Below are positions 24,137-32,476 of a DNA stretch of 46,394 nt, piece by piece. The position numbers were made by a program, and so were the translations under genes. Numbering within the stretch: the stretch's first letter is position 1; every line of letters begins with the position of its first letter. Under the pieces are notes generated by a model. That model did no database searches and was not told the DNA's origin. It was given only the letters and a program-made list of their open reading frames with translations. Origin of the DNA: an uncultured Clostridium sp. (GTDB lineage Bacteria; Bacillota; Clostridia; Lachnospirales; Lachnospiraceae); contig NZ_URHZ01000042.1 in assembly GCF_900547735.1 (NCBI RefSeq), positions 1-46,394 on the forward strand. Direction: 5' to 3'.

Positions 24137-25215
24137 ATTATCAGGCAGTGCTCGATATGCCGCCGTTTGGGATGGCACAGGCCGAAAAGGAGCGGAGGCT
24201 TCTGCCCTATTTGAGCCTTCTGACGGAGCGGCACAGGGAAAAGTGCCGGGAGTATGCTGGGATTCTGAACGTACTGGGATACGGCAGGGAGAACGCCGGA
24301 GAACTTGAAAAACTGGAAGATCTTCCAATGATACCTGTCTCTGTTTTCAAGGAAAGCGGGCTCAGAAGCATCCCCGACGGCGAGGTTTTCAGTACGGTCA
24401 GGTCCTCCGGTACCACAGGACAGCGGCCTTCCGTGATTTCACTGGATCGCATGACAGCGGCGGATCAGCAGAGAACTCTTTCGGCTGTTGTGGGAGATTT
24501 TGTGGGTAACAGGCGGATGCCGATGCTTATCATTGATTCACCCGACGTACTGAAGGACAGGAAGCTGTACTCGGCCAGAGGCGCCGGAATTGTGGGATTT
24601 TCCGTTTTCGGAACCGGGAGAAAGTATGCCCTGAACCGTGACATGAGCCTGAATCTGGAGGCAATTGAAGCGTTTTTAGAGCAGAACAAGGGCGAAAGAA
24701 TTCTTCTCTTCGGGTTTACCTACCTTGTATGGAACTATTTCTGCCTGGCTCTGAGGGAAAAGGGGATCCGCCTCGACTTTAATAACGGCTGCCTGATTCA
24801 TGGAGGAGGCTGGAAGAAGATGAAGAACGAAGCGGTGACGGAGCAGGAATTCCGGGAAACGCTGAGACGGCAGACGGGAATCCGGCAGGTGCACGATTAC
24901 TATGGAATGGCGGAACAGACGGGGAGCATTTATATGGAGTGCCGGTGCGGCCATCTTCATGCCAGCAGTTACTCGGAGGTTATTACCCGCAGAAGTTACG
25001 ATTTCTCACCCTGTGAGATTGGGGAGAAGGGAATTCTTCAGGTAATTTCCGCGGCAGCCCAGTCGTATCCGGGCCATTCTCTTCTGACGGAGGATGAGGG
25101 AATGATCCTGGGGATTGACGATTGTCCCTGCGGCAGGAAAGGAAAATATTTTAAGGTGACCGGCCGGATAGCCGAGTCGGAAATCAGGGGGTGCAGCGAT
25201 ACATATGAAGGATGA
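24133..25215 (+). CDS. LuxE-like acyl-protein synthetase
   Basis: ATP-dependent acyl-activating enzyme of the LuxE group (360 aa). It adenylates a carboxylic acid and passes the acyl group to a protein thiol. Visible motifs are the ATP-binding RSSGTTGQRPS (90-100), YYGMAEQTG and the C-terminal CPCGRKGKYFKVTGR followed by AESEIRGCSD, typical of LuxE. In bioluminescent bacteria LuxE works with LuxC and LuxD. Here LuxD and luciferase genes are absent, and an ACP gene precedes it instead, so the acyl acceptor may be the ACP (inference). Translation is coupled to both neighbours by overlaps. Confidence 0.9.
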   Translation: MNYQAVLDMPPFGMAQAEKERRLLPYLSLLTERHREKCREYAGILNVLGYGRENAGELEKLEDLPMIPVSVFKESGLRSIPDGEVFSTVRSSGTTGQRPSVISLDRMTAADQQRTLSAVVGDFVGNRRMPMLIIDSPDVLKDRKLYSARGAGIVGFSVFGTGRKYALNRDMSLNLEAIEAFLEQNKGERILLFGFTYLVWNYFCLALREKGIRLDFNNGCLIHGGGWKKMKNEAVTEQEFRETLRRQTGIRQVHDYYGMAEQTGSIYMECRCGHLHASSYSEVITRRSYDFSPCEIGEKGILQVISAAAQSYPGHSLLTEDEGMILGIDDCPCGRKGKYFKVTGRIAESEIRGCSDTYEG

Positions 25216-26431
25216 GAGGAAGGAAGGGATCATCAGTGGGAAAGCCGGAGAACAGGTGGAAATTCCATTTTCCAATCAGGTCCTGGATTTCCTGGCCGGG
25301 CTGTCACGCCGTATCCGGAACGACCGGGAACTGGGAAGGGATGAGGAAATCCGTGCCTTTGGCTTCTGGTGCCGCAGAACCAATCTGGAACGCTTAAAGG
25401 AAACGTATTCAGGAAATGGAGTCCGGCTGGGCAGAGGCCTGATCTTTCATATCACACCGTCCAACATTCAGACGATGTTTGCCTGGTCCATGGCAATCGG
25501 GCTGCTGGCCGGCAATTCCAATATAATCCGCATATCTTCAAGGATCTCCGGAAACGGGCTGAAGCTGAAGGCGTTAATAGAGGATACGTTTGCATCGTCC
25601 GGGGAGAGGGAAACGGTCGGAAATATGGTCCGCTTTGTATCTTACGACAGCCGGGACAGGGAGCGGACGTCATATTTTTCTTCCCGGTGTGATATGAGAA
25701 TCATCTGGGGCGGGGACAGAACCGTGGAAGAGATACGGAAGTTTCCTTTGAAGGCCGGAGCCGGTGAGATTTCGTTTCCCGACCGTACCTCTATTCTGCT
25801 TCTGAATACCGGGGAGATTTCGAAACTGGGAGAGGAGGAACTTGAAAACCTGGCCCACAGATTCTGTATGGACACCTACAGCATGGATCAGAATGCCTGT
25901 TCCAGCCCATCCCTGGTCTTCTGGGAAGACGGGACACAGGAAAACGTGCCATACCATGCCGGAACGCAGATAAACGGCAGGGCGGATCGGGTGAGGAAAC
26001 GCTGGTGGGCGGCGGTGGAAAAGGCGGCGGCAGATTATAAGCTCACGGCGCATAAAGCGGCCGGGAAGTTTGGCGCCTTATGCACGGCGGCCATGGCATA
26101 CAACAGTCTGGGGAAGATGTCCCGGTATGGAAATCTCATCTGGGTGGTGCCGGTGGAAAGCATCACGGAAGAAGCATCAGGGTTAAAGGGACAATTTGGC
26201 CTCTTCTATGAATGCAGGATTGAAACGCTGGAAGAACTGGTTCCTGCAATGACGGAAAAAATCCAGACCATGACTTTTTACGGATATCAGAAGGAGAGAC
26301 TGCAAAGTTTTATCCGGGATAGGCGGCTTCGGGGAATCGACCGTGTGGTTCCGGCAGGACAGGCGCTGGCCATGGATTTGACCTGGGACGGAATGAATCT
26401 GATAGAGAGGCTGTCCAGGGAAATCACATAG
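25205..26431 (+). CDS. LuxC-like acyl reductase
   Basis: NADPH-dependent acyl reductase of the LuxC/aldehyde dehydrogenase fold (408 aa), reducing a thioester-bound acyl group to an aldehyde. The catalytic cysteine is C232 in QNACSSPSLVFW, the LuxC signature. A coenzyme-binding segment HITPSNIQTMFAWS lies at about 82-95. It overlaps the LuxE-like gene by 11 bp, so the proteins likely form a complex as in the lux fatty acid reductase. Without luciferase the aldehyde is presumably an intermediate for another product. Confidence 0.9.
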   Translation: MKDERKEGIISGKAGEQVEIPFSNQVLDFLAGLSRRIRNDRELGRDEEIRAFGFWCRRTNLERLKETYSGNGVRLGRGLIFHITPSNIQTMFAWSMAIGLLAGNSNIIRISSRISGNGLKLKALIEDTFASSGERETVGNMVRFVSYDSRDRERTSYFSSRCDMRIIWGGDRTVEEIRKFPLKAGAGEISFPDRTSILLLNTGEISKLGEEELENLAHRFCMDTYSMDQNACSSPSLVFWEDGTQENVPYHAGTQINGRADRVRKRWWAAVEKAAADYKLTAHKAAGKFGALCTAAMAYNSLGKMSRYGNLIWVVPVESITEEASGLKGQFGLFYECRIETLEELVPAMTEKIQTMTFYGYQKERLQSFIRDRRLRGIDRVVPAGQALAMDLTWDGMNLIERLSREIT

Positions 26432-26455
26432 CCGGGCAGGGGAGGACAGGATAGT

Positions 26456-27928
26456 ATGTTAGGCACATTTTACGAAGAAAGACAGGAATTAAAAGACAGG
26501 CCAATGCTGACGGACGATGAGGGAGGCCGGGCATCGTACGGCGATTTAGATGATTTTTGCCGCAGGACGGCAGGCAGGATGAAAAGCAGGAGCCTGCTCT
26601 TTATCTTATGCGGAAACAGCATCGGTTCCGTATTTTCTTATTTTGCCGCTCTGAGAAACCGTATTGTCCCTCTGCTTTTAAACGGCCGTATCATGGATGA
26701 CGAATCCCAGAGGGAAATGCTTGAAGGGCTGCTTAAAGACTACAGGCCGGAGTATTTTGCGCTCCCCGAAAAAGTCCTGGAAAAAAATAAGGATTTTTTT
26801 AAAGAGGCGCAGCCGGTGTGGAGGGAGAGAGGGTATGTCTGCCTGAGTCTGCCGGTAAACGGGGAACGGCAGTCCGGGGAGCCTCTGCATGAGGAACTGG
26901 CCCTTCTTCTGACCACGTCGGGCAGCACGGGCAGTCCGAAACTTGTCAGGCTGAGCTATAAGAATCTGAGCTCCAATGCGGCGTCCATCGCCAGTTATCT
27001 GGAACTGAGCCGGTCGGAGCGCCCCATTACCACACTCCCGATGAATTACACCTATGGGCTGTCCGTAATAAACAGCCATGCATTGGCGGGCGCGACGGTG
27101 CTTTTGACGGATAAAACGCTGTTTGACAGGGGATTCTGGGAGTTTGCCGACCGGGAAAAGGCCACCTCATTTGCCGGGGTTCCTTATACGTATGAGATAC
27201 TGAAAAAACTCCATTTCACGGACAGTCCCCATCCCTATCTGAAGACAATGACGCAGGCGGGAGGGAAACTGCCGTATGAACTCCACCGCGAATTTGCAGA
27301 GTATGCGGCGGAAAACGGAAAAAAATTTATCGTTATGTACGGCCAGACGGAGGCCACGGCAAGAATGGGATACCTTCCCCGGCAGGATGCGCTTAGCCGC
27401 TGCGGCAGTATGGGAATCGCCATTCCGGGCGGTAAGTTCAGGCTGCTCGGGGATGACGGAAGGGAGATAGAAGAGGCCGGAGTGACGGGAGAGCTGGTTT
27501 ACGAGGGGAAAAATGTGATGATGGGATATGCAAAGGACAGAAAAGACCTTTCGGAAGGCGATGACTGCGGCGGAATTCTATTTACCGGCGATATGGCGAA
27601 GCGCGATGAAGAGGGCTTTTACTATATTGAGGGAAGAAAGAAGCGGTTTTTAAAACTGTACGGCAACCGGATCAGCCTGGACGGCACGGAACGTCTTTTA
27701 AAGCAGAACTTCGGAGACTGCGGATTTGCCTGTACCGGGAATGATGAGGGCATGAACATTTTTATGGCTCCGGCCGGAGCGGAAGAACCGGGAAAAGAAG
27801 AAATTGTTCTTTTTCTGGAGGGGAAAACAAAGCTGCCCGGCAGATTATTCCGCGTGGTTATGGTGGAGGAAATACCCAAGAACGAGGTGGGAAAGGTGCA
27901 GTATAAAAAGCTGGAAGAACTCCTTTAA
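26456..27928 (+). CDS. AMP-forming acyl-CoA synthetase/ligase
   Basis: ANL-superfamily ligase (490 aa). Core motifs in order: TTSGSTGSPKLVRLS (A3), MYGQTEATARMGY (A5), LFTGDMAKRDEEG (A7), KRFLKLYGNR (A8) and the C-terminal lysine in PKNEVGKVQYKKL (A10). It activates a carboxylic acid as acyl-AMP and then forms a thioester with CoA or a carrier. It begins 24 bp after the LuxC-like gene. The operon thus has two acid-activating enzymes (this and LuxE), suggesting either two different acids or sequential CoA and ACP loading. Substrate not identifiable. Confidence 0.9.
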   Translation: MLGTFYEERQELKDRPMLTDDEGGRASYGDLDDFCRRTAGRMKSRSLLFILCGNSIGSVFSYFAALRNRIVPLLLNGRIMDDESQREMLEGLLKDYRPEYFALPEKVLEKNKDFFKEAQPVWRERGYVCLSLPVNGERQSGEPLHEELALLLTTSGSTGSPKLVRLSYKNLSSNAASIASYLELSRSERPITTLPMNYTYGLSVINSHALAGATVLLTDKTLFDRGFWEFADREKATSFAGVPYTYEILKKLHFTDSPHPYLKTMTQAGGKLPYELHREFAEYAAENGKKFIVMYGQTEATARMGYLPRQDALSRCGSMGIAIPGGKFRLLGDDGREIEEAGVTGELVYEGKNVMMGYAKDRKDLSEGDDCGGILFTGDMAKRDEEGFYYIEGRKKRFLKLYGNRISLDGTERLLKQNFGDCGFACTGNDEGMNIFMAPAGAEEPGKEEIVLFLEGKTKLPGRLFRVVMVEEIPKNEVGKVQYKKLEELL

Positions 27929-28038
27929 ATCAGGTATGATAGACAGTATAAACATAACAGTACGGGACCCGGCCTCCGCAATCGCTTTTCTGAGGGGGCT
28001 GAGTCCTGAAACGATGTACCGGAAAAGGAGTGGCAAGA

Positions 28039-28443
28039 ATGGATTACGCAGAACAGTTAAGAAAGACAAACGAAACCAATCATTTTATGATTCACAACAA
28101 TATCACCGCCACCATGCTGACCGGGCAGGAGGCCCAGGTCACTGCGGCAATTACGCCGGTTTCCCTGAATGCGATGGAGAGCGTCCACGGCGGACTCATG
28201 TTTATCATGGCCGAGACAGCCGCCGGTCTGCTGACGAGAAACGACGGCCGCCGCCATGTCACGGTGAACAGCTCGTTCCAGTTCCTTAAGGGAACAAACC
28301 AGGCGGAGAAACTGATTGCAAAAGCAGTTGTAATGAACCGGGGGAGGAAGATCTGCGTCTGCCGTTCCAGCGTCATGGAACCTGGGCGCGATATGGTTCT
28401 GGCAGAAGGGGAGTTTACGTTTTACTGCCTGGATAACAATTAG
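28039..28443 (+). CDS. PaaI-like hotdog thioesterase
   Basis: A 134-aa hotdog-fold acyl-CoA thioesterase of the PaaI/YigI group. The signature is VHGGLMFIMAETAAG, with N and G positions upstream (SLNAMESVHGG). GGAAAAGGAG lies 8 nt before the ATG at 28039. It closes the seven-gene operon about 110 bp after the ligase gene and could release or proofread acyl thioesters. A short open frame starting at 27937 in the gap is not supported. Confidence 0.85.
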   Translation: MDYAEQLRKTNETNHFMIHNNITATMLTGQEAQVTAAITPVSLNAMESVHGGLMFIMAETAAGLLTRNDGRRHVTVNSSFQFLKGTNQAEKLIAKAVVMNRGRKICVCRSSVMEPGRDMVLAEGEFTFYCLDNN

Positions 28444-28477
28444 TCCGCTTTCGGCGAAAGATACAAACCGTTGTTGA

Positions 28478-28684
28478 CAAATTACTGACAAGTCTCTGGA
28501 GCTTGCAAAGGTGATCCAGTCAAGATTTTCCTCCTGGGATCAGTTTGTCAACAGTTATCTGGAAGGATACGCGGCCTGGGCCGGGGCGAAGGAAGACAGA
28601 CGCGCCATTTACGAAGGACTGAAGACAAGCGCATTTAACCCGTTTGCAATCGACTGGAACCTGAAACTGGAGAAATCCTGGTAA
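28478..28684 (+). pseudogene. 3' remnant of a DUF1266-like gene
   Basis: After a TGA stop, an open frame with good coding character but no start or ribosome binding site encodes about 68 residues. It includes SSWDQFVNSYLEGYAAW and ends in NPFAIDWNLKLEKSW. The Trp-rich SW...YL.G...W pattern with a terminal PW-like end resembles the C-terminus of DUF1266 proteins. The 5' part is missing, so this looks like a decayed gene left next to the operon. Confidence 0.5.
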
Positions 28685-28795
28685 GAAAAGTCCTGGCAAG
28701 AAAAACCGGTAAGAGGTAAGAGTGAGCAAAACGGGGACAATCAGGGGACTGGCCGTCCGGTTTGCCGGGAGCGATAAGAAAATAGGCAGATAGAA

Positions 28796-28835
28796 AAAAA
28801 GGGTGTAAAGTCGGGAATGACAATACACCCTTTTT
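28796..28835. terminator. Bidirectional rho-independent terminator
   Basis: A 12-bp stem, AAAAAGGGTGTA with TACACCCTTTTT, has a 16-nt loop and U-tracts on both strands. It lies between the thioesterase operon and the convergent aminotransferase gene. Confidence 0.88.
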
Positions 28836-28875
28836 GTGGGGGCAAAAATATAGCAGACGGCCGGGAACGGTGTAA

Positions 28876-30072
28876 TTACATCATTTCCCCCGCGGTAAGC
28901 TTTTGTATGGCTTTTTCAAGCCGCTCACAGCCCTTCACGATATTTTCATAGCTGTTTGCAAAAGACATACGGAGGTATCCTTCCCCTTCCGGTCCGAAGA
29001 CATCTCCGGGGACAAACGCCAGTTTGGCCTCATTTAACAGATATTCTGCAATTTCGGCGGAGGATTTTCCAAGTTTCTTTATGTTAATAAAGATATAGAA
29101 AGCGCCCTTCGGGCGGCGGCAGCTGATCCCCTCGATTTTATTAATGGCATCCACGGCGTAGTCGCGGCGTCTCTGATATTCGCGGACCATCTCGTTTACC
29201 TCATCCTTCTCATCGCGGAGCGCGGCGACGGCCGCCTTTTGTACAAAGGAAGTGGCGCAGGTGGTGTTGTGCTGGTGAATCTTATTGAGGACGGCGATCA
29301 GGCTTTCCGGGGCGGCGGCATAACCCAGCCTCCATCCTGTCATGGAATATGCCTTTGAAAAGCCGTTGAGGGTGATAGTGCGCTCCTTCATACCGGGCAG
29401 GGACGCGATGCTTATATGTTTTTCGTCATCAAAGATCAGGCGTTCGTAAACTTCATCGGCCAGAACGAGAAGATTGTGGTAGGACGCAATTTCGGCCAGC
29501 TCCTTTAACACCTTTTCGGAGAGGACACCGCCGGTGGGATTGTTGGGGCTGATGATGACCAGGGCCTTTGTTTTGGGCGTGATTGCGCCCCGGATTTCGT
29601 CCAGATCGATCTGATAGTCATTTTCTTCCCGAAGGTGATAGGAAACGGGGACGGCGCCCAGAAGCTTTGGTACATTCATATAGTTGATCCAGACGGGATC
29701 CGGGATAAGAATTTCATCCCCCTCATTCAAAATGCTGCAGAGCACGTCATAGACGGCCTCGGTCAGTCCGACGCTCACAAGGATTTCCGATGCGCTGCAG
29801 TCAATCCCGTTTTGGGTGCGGAGCTTTTCCGCGATGGCCTCCCTCAGTTCCGCGATGCCGAAGTTGGAGGTATAGAATACGTCACCTGCATTGATGCTGT
29901 CGATACAGGCCTTTTTAATATACTCCGGTGTGTCGAAGTCGGGCCTTCCAATCTCAAAATGGATTACCGGTTCGCCGGCCCGCTCCATGGCGAGCGCCTT
30001 TTCATTCATTTTACGGATGCCCGAGGGAGCCAGCCGGTTCATTCGTTCTGCAATCATTTCATTCATATCCAT
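28876..30072 (-). CDS. PLP-dependent class I/II aminotransferase
   Basis: A 398-aa fold-type I aminotransferase of the aspartate/aromatic/alanine group. The pyridoxal-phosphate lysine lies in NGFSKAYSMTGWRLGYA. Other hallmarks are SPNNPTGGVLS and the C-terminal YLRMSFANS arginine that binds the substrate carboxylate. I chose the ATG at 30072 (MDMNEM), preceded by an AAAGGAAAGGGG site. An upstream in-frame ATG at 30120 would add 16 residues without a good site. It stands alone between a terminator and a tandem-repeat region. The amino donor cannot be deduced. Confidence 0.9.
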   Translation of the reverse strand: MDMNEMIAERMNRLAPSGIRKMNEKALAMERAGEPVIHFEIGRPDFDTPEYIKKACIDSINAGDVFYTSNFGIAELREAIAEKLRTQNGIDCSASEILVSVGLTEAVYDVLCSILNEGDEILIPDPVWINYMNVPKLLGAVPVSYHLREENDYQIDLDEIRGAITPKTKALVIISPNNPTGGVLSEKVLKELAEIASYHNLLVLADEVYERLIFDDEKHISIASLPGMKERTITLNGFSKAYSMTGWRLGYAAAPESLIAVLNKIHQHNTTCATSFVQKAAVAALRDEKDEVNEMVREYQRRRDYAVDAINKIEGISCRRPKGAFYIFINIKKLGKSSAEIAEYLLNEAKLAFVPGDVFGPEGEGYLRMSFANSYENIVKGCERLEKAIQKLTAGEMM

Positions 30073-30253
30073 AATCAAATACCCCTTTCCTTTATAAGCG
30101 ATTTCTGCAATACCCGCCATACGGCAGGCCGTCTGTTCTGCCTTTATTATACCGGCAGTAACGTGGATAAATCCAATACAAAAATTTATATGGGTGCATA
30201 AGTAAACGGGTATAAAAACGTTTCAAAAAAGACTATGGACAGAAAAGACTATA

Positions 30254-30337
30254 AGAACAGCAATAGAAGAACAGCAATAGAAGAACAGCAATAGAAGAAC
30301 AGCAATAAAAGAACAGCAATAAAAGAACGGCAATCAA
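30254..30337 (+). repeat. Six-copy 14-bp tandem repeat
   Basis: AGAACAGCAATAGA is repeated six times at a 14-bp period. The first three copies are identical, the next two end in AAA, and the last is AGAACGGCAATCAA. It lies in the 412-bp divergent region between the aminotransferase and FAH genes, which otherwise shows no gene. The upstream TAAGAAAAGACTATAAG-type sequence hints that a longer repeat decayed. Confidence 0.9.
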
Positions 30338-30484
30338 AGTGCGGCTATAAGAGAATGCTTATACATTTATACAAATTCAAGTCTTAGACAGGGATGCACT
30401 CCCGGTGTTATGGTTAAAACAGAGAACGGAAAGAGAGAAAATTCCGTATCATTAGGAAATCAATTCATATCAGGAGGTAATGTT

Positions 30485-31390
30485 ATGAGGCTTGTAACGA
30501 TTAAAAAAGACGGCGCGCAAATGGCCGGGATTGTCACGGAACAGGGCGTATATCCAATCAGGGAGCTCAATGCCAATCAGGGGACCGCGTGGGAATGCAA
30601 AATGTTCGATCTGATTCGGGAGCAGCAGATCCCTATCCTGACCGCCTGGTACAACCAGGGAGGAAAAGAGAAACTTGAGAGCATGCCGGGCCTGGTTCCG
30701 TCCAAAGAGGTTGAATATGGCCCTCTGTACCGCAATCCCCAGCGCATATTCGGAATCGGGTTAAACTATGCGGAGCATGCCGGAGATTTGGGGGAGAATG
30801 CGCCGAAGGGGTTCCCGGGCAGCTTCTACAAACCGGCCTCCACAATCATCGGGCCGTACGACAATATCGAGATTCCGGCGCTCCCGGAAGCGGAGAAGAC
30901 AACGGCGGAAGCCGAGCTGGGCATTATTCTTGGAAAAGACTGCAAATTTATCGAGGAGAGCGACTGGGAAAATTATATTGCCGGTTATACAACGGTTCTC
31001 GATATGACGGAGGAGTCCATCATCCGCCAGAATCCCCGGTTTCTCACGATATCCAAAGGATTTGACACCTTTTTCAGCTTTGGTCCCCAGCTCGTGACGC
31101 CCGACGAGGTGCCGGACGTGCTGAAACTGAGGGTGCAGACCGTACATAACGGCAGAGTCCACGCTGAAAATGTGGTAAACAACATGACTCACAAACCGTC
31201 CCGCCTCGTCTCACTGGTTTCCCATCTTCAGGGATGGAAGGCGGGAGACGTCCTTTCCACGGGAACTCCGAGGGCGGTCCAGATAGAAGACGGAGATGTG
31301 GCGGAATGCCGTATTGACGGTCCGGACGGCTTTGCCATGGAGCCGCTTAAAAATCCCGTAGTGGATTTAAAGAAAAAAACAGGAAGATAA
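30485..31390 (+). CDS. Fumarylacetoacetate hydrolase (FAH)-family protein
   Basis: A 301-aa member of the FAH superfamily, whose enzymes act on 2-oxo acids as hydrolases, decarboxylases, hydratases or tautomerases. Predicted metal ligands are E142 and E144 (AEAELG) and D173 (VLDMT). GIGLNYAEHAGD and the C-terminal GDVLSTGTPRAV are family hallmarks. AGGAGG lies 7 nt before the ATG at 30485; an earlier ATG at 30410 has no such site. It is followed after 33 bp by an SDR gene and probably forms a two-gene operon in a catabolic route for a dicarboxylic or hydroxy acid. Confidence 0.88.
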   Translation: MRLVTIKKDGAQMAGIVTEQGVYPIRELNANQGTAWECKMFDLIREQQIPILTAWYNQGGKEKLESMPGLVPSKEVEYGPLYRNPQRIFGIGLNYAEHAGDLGENAPKGFPGSFYKPASTIIGPYDNIEIPALPEAEKTTAEAELGIILGKDCKFIEESDWENYIAGYTTVLDMTEESIIRQNPRFLTISKGFDTFFSFGPQLVTPDEVPDVLKLRVQTVHNGRVHAENVVNNMTHKPSRLVSLVSHLQGWKAGDVLSTGTPRAVQIEDGDVAECRIDGPDGFAMEPLKNPVVDLKKKTGR

Positions 31391-31423
31391 ACAAAGCAGG
31401 AAAAATGGAAAGGAGATAATATT

Positions 31424-32212
31424 ATGGACCTGGGATTAAAAGATAAGGTAGCCATTGTCTGCGCATCCAGTTCGGGGCTGGGCAAGGCGATCGCCACGGA
31501 ACTTTGCCGTGAGGGAGCCAGAGTTATGCTGTTTTCCCCATTCGAGGAGCAGCTTAAAGAAGCTCAGGCGGAGATAGAAGAGAAGACCGGCAACAGGCCG
31601 GAGTATTTTACCGGAGATATTACAAAGGCGGAGGATATTAGGAAACTGGTGGTAACCACAACCGAAAAACTCGGCCCGGTTTACGCCCTGATGAACAACA
31701 CCGGAGGCCCGGCCCCGGGGCCGTTTGACAAGTTTGGCGACGAAGACTGGCAGTATGCATTTGAGCTGTGCCTTCTTTCCTATGTCCGTCTTGTGCGGGA
31801 GTGCCTGCCGATTATGAGGGCCAACGGCGGAGGGAGAATATTAAATTCCACTTCATCCTCAGTAAAAGCTGTGCTCGACAATCTGATTCTCTCCAACACC
31901 TTCCGGATGGGGGTAGTGGGGCTTGCAAAGACCCTGTCCCAGGAACTGGGAGGTGACGGCATCCTGGTCAATGTGATTGGGCCGGGAAGAATCGGTACGG
32001 CAAGGATTGATCAACTGGATCGGGTCCGGGCCGAAAAAGCCGGAAAGACCGTGGAAGAGATACAGGAGTCCGCATTTGCCAATATCCCCCTGGGCCGCTA
32101 TGGGAAGCCGGAGGAATACGGCAAGCTGGCCGCTTTCCTTCTGGCGCCCTCCAATACTTACATTACAGGCCAGACCGTGCTTGTAGACGGCGGTCTTGTC
32201 AAGGCGATCTAA
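31424..32212 (+). CDS. Atypical short-chain dehydrogenase/reductase
   Basis: A 262-aa SDR with Rossmann motif ASSSGLGKA (14-22), MNNTGGP (90-96, the NNAG position) and a C-terminal TGQTVLVDGGL. The usual catalytic Y-x-x-x-K is replaced: the aligned segment reads LILSNTFRMGVVGLAK, with S/N where Tyr is expected and Arg (161) where Lys is expected. A subfamily of FabG-like SDRs shares this SN..R form, so the protein may use a different mechanism or have lost redox activity. It is co-transcribed with the FAH gene. Confidence 0.87.
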   Translation: MDLGLKDKVAIVCASSSGLGKAIATELCREGARVMLFSPFEEQLKEAQAEIEEKTGNRPEYFTGDITKAEDIRKLVVTTTEKLGPVYALMNNTGGPAPGPFDKFGDEDWQYAFELCLLSYVRLVRECLPIMRANGGGRILNSTSSSVKAVLDNLILSNTFRMGVVGLAKTLSQELGGDGILVNVIGPGRIGTARIDQLDRVRAEKAGKTVEEIQESAFANIPLGRYGKPEEYGKLAAFLLAPSNTYITGQTVLVDGGLVKAI

Positions 32213-32227
32213 AATAAGAAACATGAA

Positions 32228-32284
32228 GCGCGTTACCATTCACAGTCCTGCTGAAAAAGCAGTTCTATGAACAGTAACACGCTG
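32228..32284. repeat. Imperfect nested hairpin after the SDR gene
   Basis: GTTACCATTCA (32232-32242) pairs with TGAACAGTAAC (32268-32278, two mismatches). It encloses a small stem CTGCT/AGCAG, and outer GCGC bases extend it. There is no U-tract. It has the build of a REP-type palindromic unit and may also protect the 3' end of the SDR message. Confidence 0.45.
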
Positions 32285-32357
32285 CGCGATGCACAGAAAC
32301 GGCAAAAAACACCTCGCGGGATATCGGCTGTAAATAGTAACTGAAGCGCTTCTAATA

Positions 32358-32427
32358 CTGGGCCGCCCGTCTCCGGGACAGCGCCGTTCTTGTTCACGGT
32401 AACCTGTCGCGGGGACGGGCGGCTCAG
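32358..32427. terminator. Large GC-rich hairpin between convergent genes
   Basis: CTGGGCCGCCCGTC...GGGACAG pairs with CTGTCGC...GACGGGCGGCTCAG over about 24 bp with a few mismatches, around a loop holding a further small stem. It sits between the converging SDR and LysR genes and probably ends both transcripts. Confidence 0.65.
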
Positions 32428-32476
32428 CCAATTATAATTATTCCGTATCCTGCCTGCCGGTCTTACAGCGGCATTC

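Noticed and set aside
24133..26431. Bioluminescence (lux) operon
   Set aside because: LuxE- and LuxC-like genes are present, but no luciferase (luxAB) or luxD gene exists in the window.
27937..28038. Short open frame between the ligase and thioesterase genes
   Set aside because: No good ribosome binding site, and the frame runs on into the thioesterase gene out of phase.
30254..30337. CRISPR array
   Set aside because: The 14-bp units are contiguous with no spacers, so it is a simple tandem repeat.
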